Shown: one piece after another, positions 39,086-45,497 of the stretch
Position numbering within the stretch: position 1 is the stretch's first letter
How the letters are laid out: each line of letters opens with the position of its first letter
From: a virus
DNA length: 45,497 bases
IMG/VR virus record: IMGVR_UViG_3300006790_000004
Location: 1 to 45,497 of that record
Reading direction: 5' to 3' (one strand)
Made by a program: the position numbers and the translations under genes
The notes under the pieces: generated by a model
Told to the model about the DNA's origin: nothing
Database searches by the model: none
The model's input: only the letters and a program-made list of their open reading frames with translations

Positions 39086-40348
39086 ATGACCGCCACCCCC
39101 CACTCCGCACGCGCCCACGCCACCCTCGCGCCGTCGGCCGCACACAGATGGATTGAATGTGCCGGATCGATCCGCATGGAAGCGGATTTCCCGAACACGA
39201 CGTCGGTCTACGCCGCCGAAGGCTCGGCCGCGCACGAACTGGCCGGCTGGTGCCTGGCGAACGACGAGCAGCCGGAAGACCACATCGAACTGTGGATCGA
39301 CCTGCACTCGACGAACGGCAACATCTTCGTCGCCGAGCCGCCGGAGGACGCCGAAGAGAACCGCTATTTCGAGATCACCGAGGACATGGTCGAAGCCGTG
39401 ACGGTCTACACCGATCATGTGCGCGCCTTGTTGAAAGGTGCGAAAGATAGCGAACTCGAAGTCGAGCAGCGGCTGGACATGACGCATCTCCATCCGGAGA
39501 TTTACGGCACCGGCGACGCGACGGTCTACATCGAGAGCCAGGCGCACCTGCACGTCTGCGACTACAAGCACGGCAAGGGCCATGCGGTCGACGCCGACGA
39601 GAACCCGCAGTTGCTGCTCTACGGCGTCGGCGCGGCGATGCGTCACCACAACCGCCCGCTCGAGAAGATCACGCTCCACATCATCCAGCCACGCGCGGCG
39701 CACCCGAAGGGGCCAATTCGCAGCTTCGAGCTCGACATCTTCGGGCTGTTCGAATTCGAGGACGTCATCAAGGCGGCAGCGCTGGCCACCGACGCGGGCG
39801 ACGCGCCTTTGAAGGCCGGCGACTGGTGTCGCTTCTGCCGCGCGCAGGCGGTGTGTCCGGCTGCCCGCCAGAACTCCCTGACCAACGCCGCCGCCGAGTT
39901 CGGCGAGATCGGAGACCCCGTGTCCGTCACCGCGCCCGAAAAGCTGACGCCGGAGCAACTGGCCGCCGTCCTGAAGGAAGCCGATACGATCGGCAATTGG
40001 CTGAAGTCGGTGCAGGAGTTCGCGCACAGCGAGGCGTGCAACGGCAGGATGCCGGTTGGCTACAAGCTCGTGGCGAAGCGCGCAATCCGCAAGTGGAAGG
40101 ACGAAGACGCCGTCAAGGCCGAGCTCGACATGCTCGGCGTCGACCAGGCGGAAGCCTTCACCGAGCCCAAGCTGAAAAGCCCTGCGCAGCTCGAAAAGCA
40201 TTGGCCCGGTTCCAACAAGGAAAAGCGCCAGGCGGCCATGGGCGACCTCGTCGTCAAGAATTCCAGCGGCACGAACCTCGCGCCGCTTTCAGACCCCCGC
40301 CCGGCCGTCAAGGCCGACGCGGCAACGGATTTCGGCACAGCCGAATAG
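39086..40348 (+). CDS. DUF2800 RecB/Cas4-like nuclease
   Basis: A 420-aa protein of the DUF2800 family. Start ATG 39086 is chosen because AAAGGAC stands just before it; ATG 39068 would include that site. It begins with the typical LAPSAAHRWIECAGS (first Cys), has the PD-(D/E)XK core as YGTGDATVYI and HVCDYKHGKG, and a C-terminal Cys cluster CRFCRAQAVCP for an iron-sulfur cluster. It is probably a 5'-3' exonuclease working with the DUF2815 protein in recombination. Confidence 0.88.
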   Translation: MTATPHSARAHATLAPSAAHRWIECAGSIRMEADFPNTTSVYAAEGSAAHELAGWCLANDEQPEDHIELWIDLHSTNGNIFVAEPPEDAEENRYFEITEDMVEAVTVYTDHVRALLKGAKDSELEVEQRLDMTHLHPEIYGTGDATVYIESQAHLHVCDYKHGKGHAVDADENPQLLLYGVGAAMRHHNRPLEKITLHIIQPRAAHPKGPIRSFELDIFGLFEFEDVIKAAALATDAGDAPLKAGDWCRFCRAQAVCPAARQNSLTNAAAEFGEIGDPVSVTAPEKLTPEQLAAVLKEADTIGNWLKSVQEFAHSEACNGRMPVGYKLVAKRAIRKWKDEDAVKAELDMLGVDQAEAFTEPKLKSPAQLEKHWPGSNKEKRQAAMGDLVVKNSSGTNLAPLSDPRPAVKADAATDFGTAE

Positions 40349-40396
40349 GCCACGCGGCCAGCCTCCCAACAGGCCGCATTTCGGAGAGACTGAATA

Positions 40397-41038
40397 ATGA
40401 CTGATGCACTGATGAAAGCCCACGTATCGGAGAAGAGCGGCAACCTTGTCACCTGCAAGATGCGGATGATGTACGCATCGCTCTTCACGTCCGTCCCGCC
40501 CTCGAAGAGCGTGAAGGATCCGAAGCGGTTCCAGTGGGGGCTCACTGGTCTCATCCCGGCCGATGCCGACATTGACGCCATCACGGCCGAGATCAAGCGC
40601 GTGGCCGAAGAGAACATGACGGCCAAGCAGCGCGAGACGACGAAGTGGAAGAACCCGCTTCTGAAGACCGCCGACGTCAACTCCCTGGCGCAGTATGCGG
40701 ACGAATATCCGTACTGCATCCGGCCCAACGCCAAGGAGTTCACCCGTGACGGCCGCCCTCGCCCGCGCCCCGACGTCGTCGACGCCAAGGGCAAGGAAGT
40801 GAAGGCGGAAGACGAAGCCGACGACTGCTACAACGGTCGTTGGTTCCGCTGCTCGCTGAACCCCTACTGGTATCCGGCCAACGATGGCCAGCCGGGGATT
40901 TCGCTCGGCCTCGTCAACGTGCAGCTGCTCGGCCACGCCGATCCGCTCGCCGGCGGCAAGGTCTCCGCTGACAAGGACTTCGAAGCCGTCGATGGCGAAC
41001 TCGACGACCTCGAAGACGACACCGCGGGGCTCGAATAA
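40397..41038 (+). CDS. DUF2815 single-strand DNA-binding/annealing protein
   Basis: A 213-aa protein of the DUF2815 family, which always accompanies DUF2800 nucleases in my experience of phage genomes. OB-fold-like strands (KMRMMYASLFTSVPPSKSVK, KRFQWGLTGLIP), basic KQRETTKWKNPLLKTAD, then FRCSLNPYWYPANDGQPGIS and an acidic C-terminal tail (LDDLEDDTAGLE) like that of SSB proteins. Likely coats or anneals single strands made by the nuclease. Confidence 0.87.
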   Translation: MTDALMKAHVSEKSGNLVTCKMRMMYASLFTSVPPSKSVKDPKRFQWGLTGLIPADADIDAITAEIKRVAEENMTAKQRETTKWKNPLLKTADVNSLAQYADEYPYCIRPNAKEFTRDGRPRPRPDVVDAKGKEVKAEDEADDCYNGRWFRCSLNPYWYPANDGQPGISLGLVNVQLLGHADPLAGGKVSADKDFEAVDGELDDLEDDTAGLE

Positions 41039-41039
41039 G

Positions 41040-41357
41040 ATGCCGTGGGTTGGAGAGACAACACTCGCCGGCGTCGGCAGCCTCGCGAAGGGCACGGCTA
41101 CTGAAGTCAGCCAGCACCCGCTCGCGAAGGCCAGCGACACGTTCAACGGCGTGAGCGTGTTGGCCACGCGCGTCGAATCGCTGGCTTCGTTCCTCGCCGG
41201 CGAACCGAAGACAGACGGCGCGCGTGGCATCGACGCGCACAGCCTCTACGAAGGTGCGCTCGGCATCCTGGCCGTCGAAGCAGGCAGCGCAGCGAACCGC
41301 ATTGCGGATGCGCATTCCGCGCTTTCCCGCATCGAAGAAGCGGTGGGGCTGCGCTGA
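41040..41357 (+). CDS. 105-aa helical hypothetical protein
   Basis: Starts [20 protein letters not shown]; a helical protein with two Ala/Ser-rich segments ([35 protein letters not shown]). No family recognised. It lies between the SSB-like and GapR genes with almost no spacing, so it may assist recombination or replication. Confidence 0.65.
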   Translation: MPWVGETTLAGVGSLAKGTATEVSQHPLAKASDTFNGVSVLATRVESLASFLAGEPKTDGARGIDAHSLYEGALGILAVEAGSAANRIADAHSALSRIEEAVGLR

Positions 41358-41635
41358 TGGCTGACGAGATCGACGACCTCGAAACGCCAGCGATCGGGCA
41401 CAACAGCGTCGCAGCCGGCCAGCTCCGGTCCTTCATCGAGCGCATCGAGCGGCTCGAAGAAGAGAAGAAGGCCCTCGCGGACGACATTCGCGAGGTGAAA
41501 GCCGAGGCCAAGGGCAACGGCTTCGACTCGAAGATCATCACGCGCATCGTCCGCATCCGAAAGATGGACAAGGCGCAGCGTGAAGAGGAAGAGCACCTGA
41601 CGGAGCTTTACCTTCACGCGCTCGGGATGATCTAG
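41357..41635 (+). CDS. gapR: GapR homologue (DUF2312)
   Basis: A 92-aa protein aligning well, from memory, with alphaproteobacterial Gap[21 protein letters not shown], then [20 protein letters not shown] and [20 protein letters not shown]. GapR proteins encircle overtwisted AT-rich DNA as tetramers and help relieve positive supercoils during replication. The N-terminal ~18 residues are a phage-specific extension. A phage copy inside a replication operon suggests help with fork progress or interference with host GapR. Start overlaps the previous stop region (TGATGG). Confidence 0.93.
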   Translation: MADEIDDLETPAIGHNSVAAGQLRSFIERIERLEEEKKALADDIREVKAEAKGNGFDSKIITRIVRIRKMDKAQREEEEHLTELYLHALGMI

Positions 41636-41656
41636 CGGACCTCGGGTCGACCAAGC

Positions 41657-41687
41657 TTGCGGGCGCACGCCATAAGTGCGCCCGCAA
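41657..41687. other. 12-bp perfect hairpin after gapR
   Basis: TTGCGGGCGCAC (41657-41668) pairs fully with GTGCGCCCGCAA (41676-41687) around GCCATAA. No T run follows, so it may be an RNA-stability element or Rho-assisted terminator. It fills the gap between the gapR and adenine methyltransferase genes. Confidence 0.6.
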
Positions 41688-41702
41688 TGTCGAAAATAGC
41701 GA

Positions 41703-42302
41703 ATGAATTTGATCTACAGGATGGATTTGATGCTTAATCTCGGCGCAGCGATGGCCGGCGGGAATGGCCGAAACCACCATCCTGACGACTTCTACCCGAC
41801 ACCCTTCGACGCCGTCGAGGCGCTGCTCGCCGAAACCGGCCAGTTCATGGGCCGCACAGTCCACGAACCCGCCTGCGGCGACGGCGCGATCTCGCGCGTC
41901 CTGGAATTGCACGGCTACGACGTCATTTCGACCGACCTGATCTATCGCGGCTACGGGCTCGGCGGGATGGACTTCCTCGCGCACGCGCCGGTGGCCGACA
42001 CGATCGTCACGAACCCGCCGTTCAAATATGCCGCCGAGTTTGTTCGGCACGCCATGGCGCACAAGCCACGCTACCTCGCGCTGCTGCTCAAATCGAACTT
42101 CTGGAATGCGCGCATCCGGCTGCCGCTCTTCAACATCGCGCCACCGCGCCAGATCCTGCCGCTGACGTGGCGGCTCGACTTCACCGGCGGCGGTGCGCCG
42201 ACGATGGACTGCACCTGGTTCGTGTGGGGCGATTTCGAACCATCGCAGCCCTTCCGCCCGCTGCCGAAGCCCACGAAAACCCTTTCGGAGATGATGCTGT
42301 GA
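41703..42302 (+). CDS. N6-adenine DNA methyltransferase-like protein
   Basis: Up to 199 aa. Motif I-like VHEPACGDGAIS (S-adenosylmethionine binding) precedes motif IV NPPF (VTNPPFKYAA), the order of beta-, gamma- or Dam-like N6-adenine enzymes. The middle DFYPTPFDAVEALL is typical of phage versions. ATG 41721 or 41730 are also plausible starts. No target recognition domain is obvious, so specificity cannot be given. Probably anti-restriction. Confidence 0.83.
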   Translation: MNLIYRMDLMLNLGAAMAGGNGRNHHPDDFYPTPFDAVEALLAETGQFMGRTVHEPACGDGAISRVLELHGYDVISTDLIYRGYGLGGMDFLAHAPVADTIVTNPPFKYAAEFVRHAMAHKPRYLALLLKSNFWNARIRLPLFNIAPPRQILPLTWRLDFTGGGAPTMDCTWFVWGDFEPSQPFRPLPKPTKTLSEMML

Positions 42303-42532
42303 CCCTCGAAAGAGCCATTGAACAGGCGGCAGCCGGCAACGCGCTGCGCCTTTCCGTCTATCCCGCGTCGGCTGGCTACCAGGCGAACCTGTCCGCCGAC
42401 GGGAAATCCTTTCGCGTCGAGATGGCGCCGGACGCCGTCACGGCACTGAAGAAGGTGCTCGGCCTCCTGCCGGGCGCTTCAGGGCCGCTTCTTGCCGTCG
42501 AAGAGCCGGACGGCTTGGAGGACTTGCTGTGA
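42299..42532 (+). CDS. 77-aa hypothetical protein
   Basis: Starts at GTG 42299, overlapping the methyltransferase stop (GTGA). A small alpha/beta protein: VTLERAIEQAAAGNALRLSV, YQANLSADGKSFRVEMAPDA, then a helix and an acidic tail (EEPDGLEDLL). Not recognised; coupled to both methyltransferase and polymerase genes. Confidence 0.65.
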   Translation: MTLERAIEQAAAGNALRLSVYPASAGYQANLSADGKSFRVEMAPDAVTALKKVLGLLPGASGPLLAVEEPDGLEDLL

Positions 42533-44745
42533 GCCGCTTCCACCGGGATTTTGAGAGTAGAAGTACGGTCGACCTGAAGAAAACCGGCGCAGCGAAATAC
42601 ATGCGCCACCCAACGACGTCGATCTGGTGCATGTCCTACGCCCTCGACGACGACCCGGTGAAGGTGTGGACCCCTGGCCAGCCCGTGCCGTCGGAGATGA
42701 TCGAGGCCGCCGATCTCGGCTACGAAGCGTGGGCGCACAACGCCGCGTTCGAGATCGAAGTCGAGCGTCATGTCGGCCCGCGCTACGGCCTTCCGCAGTT
42801 CCGGTTGAGTCAGCAGCGCTGCACCATGGTCGGCGCCTACGCCATGTCCCTGCCCGGCTCGCTCGAGATGGCCGCGCCAGCGGTCGGGCTCGACCTCGGC
42901 AAGGACATGGTCGGCCGCCGGCTGATGCTGCAGATGGCCAAGCCTCGCGGCAAGATCGAGTACGCCAAGGGCTTCAAGGAAATCCCGTTCACCGCCGTCC
43001 GCATCCAGGAGATGGACGAAGACGGTTGGGAGGAATACGCGATGCCGGACGGCCGCCCGGTGGCGCGCGTGCGGTGGTGGAACCAGCCCGACAAGATCGA
43101 GCGGCTGAAAGCCTACGCGCTCGTCGACACCGAACTCGAGCGCGATCTGGAAAGGCGCCTGCGGCCGCTGAAGCCGTCGGAATTGGCGCTCTGGCACCTC
43201 GATCAGACGATCAACAACCGCGGCGTGTTCATCGACCGCGACCTCTGCAATTCCGCGAAGAAGATCGTCGAGCGCGCTTCCGACCAGCTCGACGCCGAGA
43301 TGCGCGAAGCGACGGGCTTCGAGGTGTCGGCCTGTTCAAACCGCAACCAGCTGGTGACGTGGCTGCGCGCGCAGGGCATCGACACGGACACGCTGAAGCG
43401 CGACGCGATCGACGAACTGCTCGGCTCCGACCTGGAAGCGCACATCGTCGCCACGGAGGCGCGCTTGGCTAAGGGCACGGCCGAAGAGCAGGAACTGCTG
43501 CTGTCCTTCGCCGACACGCCAGCGCAACGCGCAGCACGTTCGCGCGTGGTGCTGGAATTGCGCCGGGCGTCAGCGCGAGCGTCCGTCGCCAAGATCGATG
43601 CGCTGCTGCTCGGCGCCGACCACGAAGACGATCGCGTGCGCGGGCTGCTGCAATTCCACGCCGCATCGACCGGCAGATGGGGCGGGCGCCGCTTTCAACC
43701 GCAAAATCTCAAAAGACCGGACGAAGCGGACATCCCGACGCTGATCGACGTCGTCGCCACGGGCGATTTCGACTACCTGGCCATGATGTACGACGACCCC
43801 CTTTCAGCCGTCTCGGACGTCTTGCGGGGTTTGATCAAGGCCGGTCCCGGCAAGAAGATCGTGGCGGCGGATTACAGCAACATCGAAGGGCGGGTGCTCG
43901 CGTGGCTGGCCGGCGAAGAATGGAAGCTGGAAGCGTTTCGGCGCTACGACCGCGGCGACGGCCACGACCTATATAAGATCGCGGCGGGCAAGATCCTCGG
44001 CAAAGACCCCGGCGCCGTCACGAAGGATGAGCGCCAGTCGCCCGGCAAGGTCTCGGAATTGGCCCTCGGCTATGCCGGCGGCGTCGGCGCCTTCCGCACG
44101 ATGGGTGGCGATCGAGTTGCCGAGATGAGCGATGAAGAAATCGATGCGGTGAAGGTCGCCTGGCGCGAGGCTCACCCCGGCGTGACGGCGCTGTGGAAGG
44201 ACGTCGAAAATGCAGCCATCGCCGCGACGGAAGACAAGGGCTCGACGCACAGCGCCGGCAACGGAAAGATCATCTTCCGCATGGCCGGCACCTTCCTTGC
44301 CATGCGGTTGCCGTCCGGCCGGTTCCTGTTCTACCCGAACGCAATGGTGCAGCAGGTCAAGACGCGGTGGCTCGATAAGGACGGCCAGCCCGTCTACAAA
44401 AAGGCGTTGACCTACTTTTCGACGATCGACCCGGCGAAGAAGGGCAAGATCGTCGACGACCCCAACAACACGAGCCGGTGGGCGCGCATTTCCACATATT
44501 CTGGAATGCTCGTCGAAAATGCCACGCAGGCGGTCGCGCGCGACGTGATGGCCGCAACGATGCCCGCGCTCGAAGCTGCCGGCTACCCGATCACGCTCAC
44601 ATGTCACGACGAGATCGTGACCGAGCCGGATGCTGACCACGGCAGCGCTGAAGATATGGAAAAACTGATGTGCGAGCTGCCCGCCTGGGCGGCCGGCTTG
44701 CCCGTCGTAGCGGAGGGTTTTAGCGGTGACAGATATAAAAAATGA
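42529..44745 (+). CDS. family A DNA polymerase with 3'-5' exonuclease domain
   Basis: A 738-aa replicative polymerase, GTG 42529 overlapping the prior stop. Exonuclease motif I appears as RDFESRS (about residues 6-12) and a later Asp (ALVDTELERDLE) fits exo III. Polymerase motif A is VAADYSNIEGRVLAWLAGE (catalytic Asp), motif B RQSPGKVSELALGYAGG, motif C TCHDEIVTEP. The order exonuclease, palm, thumb is that of T7-type phage polymerases. With the primase-helicase it makes a largely self-contained replisome. Confidence 0.95.
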   Translation: MSRFHRDFESRSTVDLKKTGAAKYMRHPTTSIWCMSYALDDDPVKVWTPGQPVPSEMIEAADLGYEAWAHNAAFEIEVERHVGPRYGLPQFRLSQQRCTMVGAYAMSLPGSLEMAAPAVGLDLGKDMVGRRLMLQMAKPRGKIEYAKGFKEIPFTAVRIQEMDEDGWEEYAMPDGRPVARVRWWNQPDKIERLKAYALVDTELERDLERRLRPLKPSELALWHLDQTINNRGVFIDRDLCNSAKKIVERASDQLDAEMREATGFEVSACSNRNQLVTWLRAQGIDTDTLKRDAIDELLGSDLEAHIVATEARLAKGTAEEQELLLSFADTPAQRAARSRVVLELRRASARASVAKIDALLLGADHEDDRVRGLLQFHAASTGRWGGRRFQPQNLKRPDEADIPTLIDVVATGDFDYLAMMYDDPLSAVSDVLRGLIKAGPGKKIVAADYSNIEGRVLAWLAGEEWKLEAFRRYDRGDGHDLYKIAAGKILGKDPGAVTKDERQSPGKVSELALGYAGGVGAFRTMGGDRVAEMSDEEIDAVKVAWREAHPGVTALWKDVENAAIAATEDKGSTHSAGNGKIIFRMAGTFLAMRLPSGRFLFYPNAMVQQVKTRWLDKDGQPVYKKALTYFSTIDPAKKGKIVDDPNNTSRWARISTYSGMLVENATQAVARDVMAATMPALEAAGYPITLTCHDEIVTEPDADHGSAEDMEKLMCELPAWAAGLPVVAEGFSGDRYKK

Positions 44746-45295
44746 GCGCTGGCTGCCGGTGCCCGAATACGAGGGTTACTACGAAGTCTCATCGGAAGGT
44801 CGGTTTCGGTCGCTGGATCGAACTGTCACCTTTGCGGACGGCCGGCGTCGCTTTTTCGCAGGCAGGCCGCTGAAACTGAAGACCAGCGCGTATGGCTACC
44901 CGTTGGCCCTGCTATCCGCCGGGATGGACCGAAAGAAATGGGTCGGCGCGCACATCGTTGTTGCGGCGGCGTTTCTCGGCCCACGCCCGGAAGGGATGCA
45001 AGTCTGCCATGACGACAACGATCGTTCGAACCCGCGGCTGTCAAATCTCCGGTACGACACCCCGGCCGGGAACGCCTTCGATAAAATCCGCCACGGGACC
45101 GTGCTGTTTGGCATGAATACGCCGAGCGCGAAGTTCGAAGACGACCTGGTGGCCGCAATCATCGCGGAATCGAACGGCACTGTTTCCGAAATCGCCGCCA
45201 AATTCGGTGTCAGCCGCACCCACGCCTGGAACGTGCGCAACGGAAAGCGCCGGAAGTCCAGATCAGCAGCACTTAGCGACCTGATTCTTGACTGA
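44726..45295 (+). CDS. HNH homing endonuclease (NUMOD4-HNH-HTH)
   Basis: A 189-aa protein. GTG 44726 overlaps the 3' end of the polymerase gene by 20 bases. N-terminal NUMOD4 motif ERWLPVPEYEGYYEVSSEGR, central HNH AHIVVAAAFLGPRP, then CHDDNDRSNPRLSNLRY with the H-N-N core, and a C-terminal HTH (SEIAAKFGVSRTHAWNVRNG). Free-standing homing endonucleases beside polymerase genes are common and usually cut intron-less or rival alleles. Nothing is seen in the 79 bases after it up to the terminal repeat. Confidence 0.9.
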   Translation: MTDIKNERWLPVPEYEGYYEVSSEGRFRSLDRTVTFADGRRRFFAGRPLKLKTSAYGYPLALLSAGMDRKKWVGAHIVVAAAFLGPRPEGMQVCHDDNDRSNPRLSNLRYDTPAGNAFDKIRHGTVLFGMNTPSAKFEDDLVAAIIAESNGTVSEIAAKFGVSRTHAWNVRNGKRRKSRSAALSDLILD

Positions 45296-45374
45296 TGCCG
45301 CGTAGGCGGTGGCGACCCACGATGCGTGCCAGTTCGGTCTGACCGACACCCCATTCTACGCGTAAGCCTTTGAA

Positions 45375-45497
45375 AAGATTGGTACTCCCAAGGGGAATCG
45401 AACCCCTGTTTTCGCCGTGAGAGGGCTTCGGCGTCGGATGTAGGTTGGTTCGTCCGACGCAGAGACACTGGATTTTGACGATTTGTCGAACAACATT
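45375..45497. repeat. terminal direct repeat, copy 2
   Basis: Identical to bases 1-123 and including the same tRNA-Glu 3' fragment at 45380-45426. It marks where the circle closes. Confidence 0.95.
45380..45426 (-). other. attP: attP core, second reading of the same site
   Basis: Same 47-base tRNA-Glu(CTC) 3' half as at 6-52, read again because of the terminal overlap. Confidence 0.8.

Noticed and set aside
34377-44745. 2-aminoadenine (Z) genome system
   Set aside because: A MazZ-type protein alone is insufficient; no PurZ or DatZ-like gene was seen.

Overview
The window looks like a complete genome of a temperate, short-tailed (podovirus-type) phage of an alphaproteobacterium. The first 123 bases recur exactly as the last 123, so the unit is circular or circularly assembled, about 45,374 bp. 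The repeat contains the 3' half of a tRNA-Glu(CTC) gene ending in CCA, which is a typical attP core, and a tyrosine integrase lies next to it. An alphaproteobacterial host is suggested by a phage-borne GapR (DUF2312) homologue, high G+C at third codon positions and the tRNA-Glu acceptor sequence. All of this is inferred from reading the sequence; no searches were run.

Layout. (1) 0-2.6 kb, minus strand: a lysogeny operon of XRE regulator, excisionase-like HTH, integrase and four tiny proteins, three of them membrane proteins. (2) 2.7-4.4 kb, minus: lysis genes (membrane protein, nested spanin pair, holin, amidase). (3) 4.4-23 kb, minus: virion genes. These are three large ejection-type proteins, tail nozzle and adaptor, head proteins, major capsid, scaffold, portal, large terminase and tail fibre. 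A plus-strand M15-type peptidase follows. (4) 24-26.3 kb, minus: small genes, an HNH endonuclease between direct repeats, a structured intergenic region, and a probable small terminase. (5) 26.35-28.3 kb, plus: an early-type operon of small unknown proteins joined by near-identical 47-49 bp leader repeats and ending at a strong terminator. (6) 28.4-34.03 kb, minus: an early operon with a primase-polymerase/helicase, HTH proteins and an iteron-like C-tract array. (7) 34.15-45.3 kb, plus: Cro-like protein, nucleotide metabolism, RuvC-like resolvase, SNF2 helicase, deaminase, two DNA methyltransferases, a DUF2800/DUF2815 recombination pair, GapR, family A DNA polymerase and a terminal HNH endonuclease.

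How it works together. Two divergent early operons start from overlapping promoters near 34.1 kb, a PL/PR-like arrangement. They supply replication and recombination, while late genes run leftward. A 10-bp palindromic motif, CTTGCAAGAG, occurs exactly four times, each time in a promoter region, and is the best candidate operator for the phage repressor. The least explained parts are the early small-ORF island, a long second reading frame inside the cytosine methyltransferase gene with better codon usage than the methyltransferase itself, the C-tract array beside the primase gene, and the triple stem-loop region at 24.87-25.01 kb.
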